NCBI GenBank assembly: GCA_016871195.1
Contig: VFZN01000007.1
Location: forward strand, 62,001 to 126,000
DNA length: 64,000 nt
Direction of reading: 5' to 3'
From: Acidobacteriota bacterium
Lineage (GTDB): Bacteria > Acidobacteriota > Vicinamibacteria > Vicinamibacterales > UBA2999
The position numbers and the translations under genes were made by a program. This document shows, piece after piece, positions 42,581 to 53,652 of this stretch. Position 1 is the first letter of the stretch. Each line of letters starts with the position of its first letter. The notes under the pieces were generated by a model, which was not told the DNA's origin, did no database searches, and saw nothing but the letters and a program-made list of their open reading frames with translations.

Positions 42581-45496
42581 TTAGAACGCCCGCCCGATCC
42601 GTATGTAACCTGCGGGCCCTCTCGAGGTTCGGCCATCATGGCCCCACGCGATGCCGCTGGACGCCGTGATGGGGGCCAGTTCGTTGAAGACCAGGGCGAC
42701 GGAGAGTTCTCCACCCCACGACCGCTTCCATGTGCGGTCCTCCGTCGTGTCAGTCCAGACGCGCCCGGCGTCGGCGAAGACCGATGCGTGCAGCCATCGC
42801 ACGAAAATCCATTGCTGCCCGATGCCGCGCTCGATGCGCCACAGCGGCACCCGGTAGTCGCTGCTGAGTGAAACCAGACCGGTGCCGGCAAAGGCGCCGG
42901 CCGGAAAGCCTCTGAGCAGACCCAGGGCGCCGCTGCCGACGGCGGTGGGAGGTGGGGCGCCTGCGGGTGCCGCGCCCAGTTCGAGCGCCGTCCGCGCCCC
43001 TGCGATGCCCGTCGAACGGGCGGCAACAGCGCGCGTGGCCACTACCGCGCGGCGAACGCCTCCGGGCAGATACCCTCGCACATCCACGGCCGTCGTTGTG
43101 GCGCGGCCCGACGGCCCACGGCTGCGGTCGTTCACCGAGGCCTGTTCCACCCAGGCCCCTGCCCAGACGCCGTCTTCGGGACTGATCGAGTAGCCGTACG
43201 TGCGGGCCGTGCGCACGCTGACACCGAAGCGGCCCGCGAGGCGCTGCTGTTCACGCACCGACGTCGCCAGATCGAAGCGGTCGCGTGTGGTGGCCACAGC
43301 CGCAGACATGGTCGCGCTACGCAAGGCATGGATGAGTGGAACATCGACCCGCAGTTCACCCTCACGACGCCAGCGCGGTGCCAGCCCGCTGTCTGTCTCA
43401 CCGTCAACGCGGACGAATGTGGTGCTGCCCATCCCGATCAGGCCGACCCTCGGACGGTATCGCGTGTAGGCGTAGCTCAGCATGCCATCTGGGCGCCACG
43501 CAGGAGGGCGCGTGCGTCGGTCGACACCCGCCCCGACAGTCGCGAGCCACGACGCGGAAGCGTTGACGGTGTGACGCCCCAGCACGTCGACGCCAAATGT
43601 GGCTGCCCCGAATCGCACCTGGCCTGCCGTGGATGCCAGCACGGGAAACCATGACGTCGGTAATAGCGTTGAGTCCGGCGAGTAGCGCTCGGGCACGCTC
43701 ATCGCGAGCATGGACGGGTCGTAAACGGGTGCGGGTTCTGATGTGACGGGCGGCACCAGCGTGCGTCGGTCGCCGTCCCGATCGGGGTAGGGCACCGAGA
43801 ACACATCGTGTCCGTCTGCGGTGTATCCGACGAAGACGAGCGTGCGCCCGTCTGGCGAGACGTCGGGCCAGCGCGCACCGTCCGTGTGTGTCAGACGACG
43901 GACATCGTTCCTGCCGGGTAGCAATTCGTAGAGGTCGAAGGGCCGGCCATCGAAATCGGCAGCGGCCACCACCGTCGTCCCGTTGGGGTGCCACGTGGGC
44001 GTGACCAGGCGCGTGGAGGCGTCAGCAAACACGGCCTCGGTGGCCAGGGTGTCAACCCTGAACACGACTATCTCCGAAAGATGCCCGGGACGCCGACGCT
44101 CGACGACGATGCGCGTGCCGTCGGGAGACCAGCGGGGGGCGTAATACTGCGTGTCGGCCGCCGAGTCGAGCACCGTCATGTCGGCTTCGGTCAGGCGCTC
44201 GGCGTCGGCGTGTCCCGCGAGCACCAGGTCCCGTTGGCCCAGAGACTGGCGCACCGCGACAATACGGCCGTCGGCGTTCAGGTCGGGATCAAGCAGGCGC
44301 AGTTCACGGCTCAGGGCCGTTCGGCGTCCCGTCGGGAGGTCGAGGCGCCACAGGTCTGCGTAGACCCCGATGTTGCGTCGGTATTCGAACTGGTCGAACA
44401 CCACGACGTGGCCGGCCCTTCCAAAGGTGGAGCCCAGCACGCGAGTGGTGACCGCGCGATCGACCAGGCCATGACTGTCGACCAGACGCATCTCCGGGAA
44501 CGCGTCGGGATGGTTGATGGAATACATCACGTCAGGCGGACACCCCTCGCACGAGGGCGCCACGAATCGGGGACCGGCGACCTGCTGGCCGCGTCGCGTG
44601 AGGCGTCGCAGGCCGTCCATCGGCGGGGGGGACGGCGGCGCCGATTCCAGCAGAGCCGCCTGATACTGCGACCACAGCTGACGGGGGTTCGCGCCGAACA
44701 CCTGACGGAAGGCACTCGAGTAGCGTCCGCCGGATGTGGCCGCGGCGAGGGAGCCCAGCGACTCGACGCCGTAGCGTTCCGACAGATAGGCCGTGAACCC
44801 CAGCCCGTAGGCATAGACGCCCGTGGGCCCGGGCCAGGTCACCAGTCCCTGATCGACCCGGTCGATCGGATCGAATCGTCCCGAGGTCGCCGCCACGCGG
44901 TCGATCGCACGGAACTCTCCGGCGCGCAGTCGCCCCTGCGTCGTCAGCTGGCTCTCGACGTATGTGGCGAGGCCTTCCACGTGCCAGCGTGGAAGAAACA
45001 CGTTGGGAAAGGCGAAGGGCGTCCGCCCCAGCACACGACGCAGCAGCCCTGCCCAGCGTCGCGACTGATCGAGGTGCACGATGTGGGTGTATTCGTGCAC
45101 GAGCAGCAGGCGCAGCCAGTCGTCGGTCCGCCCGATGACCTCGGCGCCCGAAGGTGCCGACAGGTTCATGAAGATGACGGGGCGGGGCAAGACCGTCGCA
45201 TAGCCATTCGAATAATCCCACTGGTCGGCGAGCACGATGTGGGTGAGGGCTGGGGCCTCGAGCCGCAGGGTCGCGGCGACATCACGTCGCACATCCTCGA
45301 CCATGGCCGCCAGTCGCCGGACCAGGGCGTCTTCGCCGGGGTGCGAGTAGATGACGAAGTGCGGAGTGCGCTGCTCGACAAACGCGAGGCGCGGGTCGAG
45401 TTGCACCTGTGCCACGGCCCTCGTGGTGGTGCACCCGAGCGCCAGCAGCAGCGCGAAGACACGGAGCAGCGCGAGGCGACCGTCGACAGCGTGCAT
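42581..45496 (-). CDS. Gluzincin-like protease/beta-propeller/outer-membrane barrel fusion
   Basis: 971 residues. N-terminus LLALGCTTTRAVAQ could be a lipobox or a type I signal. Residues about 35-270 form a peptidase-MA-like domain with zinc motif HEYTH (134-138). About 300-590 is a TolB/PD40-type propeller (APRWSPDGTRIVVERR, WPDVSPDGRTLVFVGY). About 610-971 is a D15/surface-antigen-like beta-barrel (GALGLLRGFPAGAFAG, LSSDYRVPLWRIE) ending in YIRIGRAF, with a terminal aromatic typical of outer-membrane proteins. Likely an outer-membrane protein exposing a protease-like module. Confidence 0.8.
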   Translation of the reverse strand: MHAVDGRLALLRVFALLLALGCTTTRAVAQVQLDPRLAFVEQRTPHFVIYSHPGEDALVRRLAAMVEDVRRDVAATLRLEAPALTHIVLADQWDYSNGYATVLPRPVIFMNLSAPSGAEVIGRTDDWLRLLLVHEYTHIVHLDQSRRWAGLLRRVLGRTPFAFPNVFLPRWHVEGLATYVESQLTTQGRLRAGEFRAIDRVAATSGRFDPIDRVDQGLVTWPGPTGVYAYGLGFTAYLSERYGVESLGSLAAATSGGRYSSAFRQVFGANPRQLWSQYQAALLESAPPSPPPMDGLRRLTRRGQQVAGPRFVAPSCEGCPPDVMYSINHPDAFPEMRLVDSHGLVDRAVTTRVLGSTFGRAGHVVVFDQFEYRRNIGVYADLWRLDLPTGRRTALSRELRLLDPDLNADGRIVAVRQSLGQRDLVLAGHADAERLTEADMTVLDSAADTQYYAPRWSPDGTRIVVERRRPGHLSEIVVFRVDTLATEAVFADASTRLVTPTWHPNGTTVVAAADFDGRPFDLYELLPGRNDVRRLTHTDGARWPDVSPDGRTLVFVGYTADGHDVFSVPYPDRDGDRRTLVPPVTSEPAPVYDPSMLAMSVPERYSPDSTLLPTSWFPVLASTAGQVRFGAATFGVDVLGRHTVNASASWLATVGAGVDRRTRPPAWRPDGMLSYAYTRYRPRVGLIGMGSTTFVRVDGETDSGLAPRWRREGELRVDVPLIHALRSATMSAAVATTRDRFDLATSVREQQRLAGRFGVSVRTARTYGYSISPEDGVWAGAWVEQASVNDRSRGPSGRATTTAVDVRGYLPGGVRRAVVATRAVAARSTGIAGARTALELGAAPAGAPPPTAVGSGALGLLRGFPAGAFAGTGLVSLSSDYRVPLWRIERGIGQQWIFVRWLHASVFADAGRVWTDTTEDRTWKRSWGGELSVALVFNELAPITASSGIAWGHDGRTSRGPAGYIRIGRAF

Positions 45497-45501
45497 GCCT
45501 C

Positions 45502-45507
45502 AGCCTA
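45502..45507 (-). promoter_or_regulatory. Predicted -10 (TAGGCT) of the protease/barrel gene
   Basis: TAGGCT on the minus strand ends five bases before the ATG at 45496. Weak consensus match; leaderless geometry as in neighbouring genes. Confidence 0.35.
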
Positions 45508-45539
45508 CGGCAGTGACGAGACGCGATGCGAGAGGAAAC

Positions 45540-45615
45540 TGGAGCCGGCGACCAGACTTGAACTGGTGACCTGCTGATTACGAATCAGCTGCTCTACCAA
45601 CTGAGCTACGCCGGC
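45540..45615 (-). tRNA. tRNA-Thr (anticodon CGU)
   Basis: 76 bases including an encoded CCA. Acceptor arms GCCGGCG/CGCCGGC, D arm TAGCTCAGTTGGTAGAGCA, anticodon stem GCTGA/TCAGC with loop TTCGTAA (anticodon CGU at 45580-45582) and T arm ACCAG TTCAAGT CTGGT are all intact. Reads ACG codons. The discriminator base is U. Confidence 0.95.
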
Positions 45616-45768
45616 TAGAGGCGGGACGTGCGTCGTTGAGACAACGACCGGCACCCTGGAATAGTAACACAGGCCCCCGGAGCCCCCCGACCGCAGGCGA
45701 GCCGCCTTGCCGTGCAGCCGCTGCCGAGACTACCATCGTCAGGATCGGTTCCGGCTGGTCACACCCGT

Positions 45769-48663
<2,895 letters not shown>

Positions 48664-48666
48664 ACG

Positions 48667-49836
48667 TCAGTGGCGTTCCGGTGACCCGGTGGTGTCGCGT
48701 GGGCCGGCAAGCGGCATGGGTGCCTGGCTCCGCAGCGTCACGGCCATCTGCTGCACCGGAATGCGGATGCCTTCGGCGTCGAAGGCCTTCTTGATGCGGC
48801 GGCGCAGCTCGCGCGCGACCATCCACTGACTGAGGGGCGCCGTCTTGATGCGGAAGCGCAGCCCGACCGACGAGGCGCCGAGGCTGTCGACGCCCATCAC
48901 TTCCAGTGTGTCGAGGAGATGCGGGGCAAACACCGGGTCGGCCTGCAGCCCCTGCGCCGTCGCCTGCACCGACGCAATCGCCGCATCAATGTCGTCGTCA
49001 TAATCGATGCCGACGTCGATGACCGCGTATGCGAAGTCTTTGCTGCGATTGGCGAGCGTGGTAATCGCGCCGTTCGGAAACACGTGCACGGTCCCTTCAA
49101 GGTCGCGCAGAACCAGTGTCCGCAGATGGATTTGCTCGACCGTGCCGCTCGTGCCGTTCACGACCGCCACATCACCGACGCGCACCTGATCTTCGAGAAT
49201 CACGAAGAAGCCCGAGATGATGTCCTTCACCAGGGTCTGCGCACCGAACCCCACGGCCAGGCCGAGGATGCCGGCGCCCGTCAGCACGGGCGTGATGTCA
49301 ACGTCGATGGCGCGCAGCATCATCAGCAGGGCGGCGCTCCAGACGATGGCCGAGAGGAAGCGCGTGAGCGTGCGTCCGATGGTGTCGGCGCGCTTGTGCC
49401 GTTCGAGGGCTGATGGTGACGATGCCACGCCCGGTGACATTTCGGCGACGGCGCGACTGATGAGTGCCGACACCAGGCGCGAGGCGGTGAGGGCCACGAG
49501 CAGAATGACACCGATCCGCAGCGCCGTCTGGGCCACCCACTGACCCAGGGCCCGGCCGTCAAGCGATACCGGCAGCGTGATGCCTGCCAGGGCCAGCGCC
49601 GGAAAGATGAGCGCGGTGATGGCCACCACAAACGTGACGGCCCGTACCAGGCGAACCGGGGTCTTGCCGAACGAGGGCGTCTGCCCGATGGGGCCTTCAA
49701 GGTGCGCGACCAGCCGGCGCACGAGGCCGCCGGCAATCAGTGCGAGGGCGGCAGCCAGGGCGGCCGTGAACACCAGCGCGGCTACCAGGGCAATCGACTG
49801 ATCGGGTGCAGCACCAGGAGCCGACGGTGGCGTCAT
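48667..49836 (-). CDS. MscS-family mechanosensitive channel
   Basis: 389 residues. An N-terminal TM pair (SIALVAALVFTAALAAALALIAGG and VRAVTFVVAITALIFPALAL) and further TM segments precede the pore helix and MscS beta domain (ILGLAVGFGAQTLVKDIISGFFVILEDQVRVGD), then VNGTSGTVEQIHLRTLVLRD. Opens under membrane tension. The start ATG 49836 lies seven bases after the HtrA stop, so it is cotranscribed with htrA and hsp20 as an envelope/stress unit. Confidence 0.92.
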   Translation of the reverse strand: MTPPSAPGAAPDQSIALVAALVFTAALAAALALIAGGLVRRLVAHLEGPIGQTPSFGKTPVRLVRAVTFVVAITALIFPALALAGITLPVSLDGRALGQWVAQTALRIGVILLVALTASRLVSALISRAVAEMSPGVASSPSALERHKRADTIGRTLTRFLSAIVWSAALLMMLRAIDVDITPVLTGAGILGLAVGFGAQTLVKDIISGFFVILEDQVRVGDVAVVNGTSGTVEQIHLRTLVLRDLEGTVHVFPNGAITTLANRSKDFAYAVIDVGIDYDDDIDAAIASVQATAQGLQADPVFAPHLLDTLEVMGVDSLGASSVGLRFRIKTAPLSQWMVARELRRRIKKAFDAEGIRIPVQQMAVTLRSQAPMPLAGPRDTTGSPERH

Positions 49837-49843
49837 GGCCGGC

Positions 49844-51037
49844 TCACTGCCGTCGGCCGCGTGTGGCGCGGGGTTCCTGCTTTTCCACCTGGGCTCTGAC
49901 CGTTTCGGTCTTGCCGCCACGGAGCACCTCGACGCGGACCGTCGAGCCGATGGCCGTGTCGGCGATCTGTCGGACGAACTGTCCGGTGTTGGTGATGGCC
50001 TCACCGTTGATCGTGCGGATGATGTCTCCGGGCCGCAGCCCGGCACGATAGGCCGACGAGGTCCGGCTCATCTGGGTGATGACGATGCCGTCGGCATTGG
50101 GGGCGCGCAGTTCCTCGGCCAGTCGCGTGGTCAGCGGGGCCACATCGAGGTAGCCCAGCGAGCCCCGGCGTACTTCGCCGTACTTCTTGAGGTCGTCGAT
50201 CACCCGGCGCGCGAGGTTGCTCGGCACGGCGAATCCGATGCCCTGATAGCCGCCGCTCTGCGAATAGATCGCGGTGTTGATGCCAATCAGCTCGCCGCGG
50301 CTGTTGATGAGGGCACCGCCCGAGTTGCCGGGATTGATGGCCGCGTCGGTCTGGATGAAATCCTCATAGGTGGAAATGCCCATGCCCGCACGTCCGAGCG
50401 CCGAGACGATGCCCAGCGTGACGGTCTGGTTCAGCGAGAACGGGTTCCCGATGGCCATGACCCACTCGGCGACCTTGAGGTTCGACGAGTCGCCCCAGGG
50501 AATGACGGGCAGGTTGGTCGCCTCCACCTTCAGCAGGGCCAGGTCCGTCCACGAATCAACCCCGACGACCGTGGCCTTCAGTTCGCGGCGGTCACCCATC
50601 GAGACGCTGACCTCTGCCGTGTTCTCGCCGATGACGTGGTTGTTGGTCACCACATAGCCATCGGCCGAAATGACGACGCCCGAACCGAGCGACGACTCGT
50701 AGCGGTTGCGGTAGCCGAACATTTCGCCGGGGTCGCCGCCCCCGAAGAAATACTGGAAGAACGGATCGTTGGCGAACGGCGAGTTGGGCTGGCGCACCAC
50801 CTGCACGGCCGAGATGTTGGTCACGGCCTTGATGGTGCGCTCGGCCACCGCCGTGAAGTCGGGTCCGGGAGACGGCGGTGCCGTGGCACCGGCCCGTCCG
50901 CCGCCCGCCTGATCGGTCACAGGGTCTGTGGGGAGCGCGACGGCGTCCTGCTGCACGTGGATGCGGCCGGCCAGGACCAGGCCACCGACGACCCCGATCG
51001 ACACCAGGGCGGCTGTGAGGACAAAACGCTTGATCAT
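49844..51037 (-). CDS. DegP/HtrA-family serine protease
   Basis: 397 residues. N-terminal membrane anchor or signal (FVLTAALVSIGVVGGLVLAG), trypsin-like domain with triad His134 (TNNHVIG), Asp165 (SWTDLALLKV) and Ser239 (NPGNSGGAL), and one C-terminal PDZ domain (LRPGDIIRTINGEAITN). One PDZ makes it DegS- or HhoA-like rather than a two-PDZ DegP. Degrades or senses misfolded periplasmic proteins. It is 19 bases downstream of the small heat-shock gene. Confidence 0.94.
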   Translation of the reverse strand: MIKRFVLTAALVSIGVVGGLVLAGRIHVQQDAVALPTDPVTDQAGGGRAGATAPPSPGPDFTAVAERTIKAVTNISAVQVVRQPNSPFANDPFFQYFFGGGDPGEMFGYRNRYESSLGSGVVISADGYVVTNNHVIGENTAEVSVSMGDRRELKATVVGVDSWTDLALLKVEATNLPVIPWGDSSNLKVAEWVMAIGNPFSLNQTVTLGIVSALGRAGMGISTYEDFIQTDAAINPGNSGGALINSRGELIGINTAIYSQSGGYQGIGFAVPSNLARRVIDDLKKYGEVRRGSLGYLDVAPLTTRLAEELRAPNADGIVITQMSRTSSAYRAGLRPGDIIRTINGEAITNTGQFVRQIADTAIGSTVRVEVLRGGKTETVRAQVEKQEPRATRGRRQ

Positions 51038-51056
51038 GGAGGAATCCTGTCAGGGA

Positions 51057-51458
51057 TTATCGGACGTCGATGCGCCGGGCGCCGGAGGACGAGCGGCGGG
51101 GCACCGTGATGGTCAGCACGCCGTCAGAGAGGTCGGCGGTGATCTGGTCGGTGTCAGCCGTCGACGGCAGTGCAAAGGTGCGCGAGAACGCGCCGTGACC
51201 GCGCTCGAGCTGATGATACGTGTCCGCCGGCACGCGGCCGTCCCGTCGGCCCTCGACAACGAGCCGTCCCTCGTGAATGGCAATCGTGATCGACGCACGC
51301 CGCAGCCCCGGCACTTCGGCCGTCAGCACGAAGGCAGAGTCGGTTTCATAGACATCGACGGGGGGCGCCCATCCGGCGGCACCGGTCAGGGGCAGCCGGT
51401 CGAGTCGATGTTGGATGACCACAAGGTCCCGGAATGGGTCCCAGTGCGAGAGGGGCAC
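51057..51458 (-). CDS. Small heat-shock protein (Hsp20/alpha-crystallin)
   Basis: 133 residues. ACD domain from PVDVYETDSAFVLTAEVPG to the GVLTITVPRR beta-9 motif, preceded by WDPFRDL. ATP-independent holdase. Start is GTG 51458, nine bases after a TAGCAT box on the minus strand. First gene of the hsp20-htrA-mscS stress operon. No I-x-I tail is visible after the domain, so oligomerisation may be limited. Confidence 0.92.
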   Translation of the reverse strand: MPLSHWDPFRDLVVIQHRLDRLPLTGAAGWAPPVDVYETDSAFVLTAEVPGLRRASITIAIHEGRLVVEGRRDGRVPADTYHQLERGHGAFSRTFALPSTADTDQITADLSDGVLTITVPRRSSSGARRIDVR

Positions 51459-51467
51459 AGCAACCCC

Positions 51468-51477
51468 ATGCTAACAT
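51468..51477. promoter_or_regulatory. Overlapping divergent -10 hexamers for hsp20 and efp
   Basis: The ten bases ATGCTAACAT contain TAGCAT on the minus strand (51468-51473) and TAACAT on the plus strand (51472-51477), sharing a central TA. The minus box is nine bases before the hsp20 GTG; the plus box is 32 bases before the efp ATG. Symmetric -10 elements that fire both ways are known in bacteria. No heat-shock operator (CIRCE) was seen. Confidence 0.5.
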
Positions 51478-51509
51478 GGCGGGGTTTCCTCATTTCCCGA
51501 GAACCACGC

Positions 51510-52076
51510 ATGGCTGATACCCTCCTCGCCACCCAGCTCCGCAAGGGCATGATCATCAAGTTCGAGAATGATCTGTTCCGCATCCACGATCGTCAGCACG
51601 TCACGCCCGGGAACCTCCGCGGGTTCGTGCGCCTCAAGATGCGCAACCTGCGCACCGGGGCGCTGGCCGACCACAAGGCCCGCTCGGAAGACGTCATCGA
51701 GCGCGCGACCCTCGAGGAAAAGGAAATGCAATATCTCTACGCCGACGGCGAGGGATATCACTTCATGGATACGGATACCTACGAGCAGGTGCACCTCACC
51801 GAGGACGCCCTGGGCGAAGGGGTGGGCTTCCTTAAGCCCGAGATGCTGATTCGGGTCGAGTTCTACGGCGAGGAACCCGTCGGCGTTGAACTGCCGCAGA
51901 CCGTCGACCTCAAGGTGGTCGAGACCGTGCCGGGCATCAAGGGAGCGACGGCCACCAATCAGCTCAAACCCGCCACGCTCGAGACCGGCGTCGTCGTCAA
52001 CGTGCCGCCCTTCATCAGTGAGGGCGACGTGATTCGCGTCAACACTGAGACGGGCGAGTATCAGGCGCGCGCCTGA
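51510..52076 (+). CDS. efp: Elongation factor P
   Basis: 188 residues in three beta domains; relieves ribosome stalling at polyproline. Opens [16 protein letters not shown] and ends with [10 protein letters not shown]. The tip loop of domain I is TPGNLRGF: Asn35 occupies the place of the modified Lys34 (EpmA type) or Arg32 (EarP type) of characterised factors, with Arg two residues later. It thus appears not to use the known lysylation or rhamnosylation site. No epmA, epmB or earP gene is in the window. Confidence 0.95.
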   Translation: MADTLLATQLRKGMIIKFENDLFRIHDRQHVTPGNLRGFVRLKMRNLRTGALADHKARSEDVIERATLEEKEMQYLYADGEGYHFMDTDTYEQVHLTEDALGEGVGFLKPEMLIRVEFYGEEPVGVELPQTVDLKVVETVPGIKGATATNQLKPATLETGVVVNVPPFISEGDVIRVNTETGEYQARA

Positions 52077-52131
52077 GGCTGCCCAGGGGCGATGCCGGCC
52101 CGGCCGGCAGCACCCGGGAGAGTGTTCCAGT

Positions 52132-52773
52132 ATGGATGTGGTCCGCACGCCTGCCACCGGGTGGATTGAAGTGATCGTGGGCAGCATGTTCAGCGGCAAG
52201 AGCGAAGAGCTCATCCGCCGGCTGCGCCGCGCCCAGATTGCCCGGCAGCGGGTGCAAATCTTCAAGCCCTCGGTCGACACGCGGTTTGGCGATGACCACA
52301 TCGTGTCGCACAGCGAGTTGCGTATTCCGGCTGACACGGCCGCCACCGCGGTCGAACTGCTCGACCGTGTACGGGTCGAGACGGAAGTCGTGGGTATCGA
52401 CGAGGGGCAGTTCTTCGATGCCGACCTGCCGGCCGCCTGCGCCTCCCTTGCGGCACGCGGGGTGCGGGTGATTGTGGCCGGCCTCGATCAGGACTATCTG
52501 GGGAAGCCGTTCGAGCCGATGCCGCAGCTGCTGGCGGTGGCCGAGTTCATCACCAAGACGCGGGCCATCTGCATGGTGTGCGGGAACCCGGCGAATCACA
52601 CGCAGCGACTGGTGGGCAGCAGTGCCCGCGTGCTGCTGGGGGCGACGGGGGCCTACGAGGCCCGATGCCGACGTTGCTTCGACCCGGCCCTCGCCGAGCG
52701 GGAACTCCGTCGGCAGTCCCAGACCACCACGCCTGACCCGCCTGCGTCGGTGTCCGATCAGTCGCCGTCGTAG
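52132..52773 (+). CDS. tdk: Thymidine kinase
   Basis: 213 residues, type II thymidine kinase for pyrimidine salvage. Walker [26 protein letters not shown] (Walker-B-like), [11 protein letters not shown] and the zinc-binding CMVCGNPAN followed by CRRC are in canonical order. GGGAGAG precedes the ATG by about nine bases. The C-terminal tail beyond the last Cys is short and disordered. Confidence 0.95.
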   Translation: MDVVRTPATGWIEVIVGSMFSGKSEELIRRLRRAQIARQRVQIFKPSVDTRFGDDHIVSHSELRIPADTAATAVELLDRVRVETEVVGIDEGQFFDADLPAACASLAARGVRVIVAGLDQDYLGKPFEPMPQLLAVAEFITKTRAICMVCGNPANHTQRLVGSSARVLLGATGAYEARCRRCFDPALAERELRRQSQTTTPDPPASVSDQSPS

Positions 52774-52788
52774 CCGCCGCGTCGCCAG

Positions 52789-53562
52789 CTAACGGCCGAG
52801 CAGCCAGCCAATCAGCCCAGGACCGCTGGCCAGCGGATCGCCGAGCCAGGCAGGCGGCGTCAACCACACGAACGAGAGAATGGCGATGACCCACAGGTCG
52901 AAGGGGATGGTCGCCCTCTCATCGCGCCAGAAGAAGAACCGCCAGAAGAGCCCCGTCGCGCCGGTATTCGAGGGCATCGGTTTCTTCTCCAGCACCAGGT
53001 AGGTGTAGTAGATGCGGTTGGCGACCGTGACCACCGACAGCGCGAGAATCACCCACAGCACGGCCGCCATCCGGTCGGTAAACGCCCCGATCATGAACAG
53101 GACGATGCGCTCGGGGCGTTCCATGAAGCCCACCTTGCACTTCTCGATCAGGCACTCGGCGCGGGCACGTGCGTAGCTGATCATGATCGAGAAGACCAGG
53201 GCCAGCGTGGTGATGAGGACATAGTCGGTGCGGTCGCGCTCCGAGTAAATCCAGATAAGCCCGGTGAACAGGGCCAGGTCCGAGAAACGATCGAGTGTCG
53301 AGTCCCAGAAGGCACCGAACGCCGACTGCGTGCCCGTCTGGTGCGCCACCTTGCCGTCGATGAAGTCGAAGATGTTGGCGACGATCATGATGAACCCCGC
53401 CTCGACGAACCGGTCCCGGCCCAGCGAGACCGCAGCCATCACGTTGATGATGACCCCGATGAGGGTCAGCATGTTGGGGTGGATGCCGAGGGCGATTGAG
53501 CCGGCGATGATGGCCCGCAGCGGAAACATGCAGATGGCGCCGATGGCACCGGTAAATGTCAT
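52789..53562 (-). CDS. CDP-alcohol phosphatidyltransferase-family membrane protein
   Basis: 257 residues, about six TM segments. The family motif D-x2-DG-x2-AR-x8-G-x3-D-x3-D appears at residues 66-91 (DFIDGKVAH, then G83, D87 and D91) with Arg replaced by His74. All four metal Asp residues remain, so activity is likely: transfer of a phosphatidyl group from a CDP-lipid to an alcohol acceptor. The acceptor (inositol phosphate, glycerol phosphate or other) is not predictable. Confidence 0.85.
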   Translation of the reverse strand: MTFTGAIGAICMFPLRAIIAGSIALGIHPNMLTLIGVIINVMAAVSLGRDRFVEAGFIMIVANIFDFIDGKVAHQTGTQSAFGAFWDSTLDRFSDLALFTGLIWIYSERDRTDYVLITTLALVFSIMISYARARAECLIEKCKVGFMERPERIVLFMIGAFTDRMAAVLWVILALSVVTVANRIYYTYLVLEKKPMPSNTGATGLFWRFFFWRDERATIPFDLWVIAILSFVWLTPPAWLGDPLASGPGLIGWLLGR

Positions 53563-53652
53563 AGGGAAACCCGCCTAAGGGTAGTCGACCGGGCCGCTGC
53601 CACACAACCGGGCGGCGTGCGATGATCGGTCAGAGAGCCCCCGCTGCCGCAC

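Noticed and set aside
43988-45577. A 529-codon plus-strand frame
   Set aside because: It lies antisense to the protease/barrel gene and runs into the tRNA-Thr gene.
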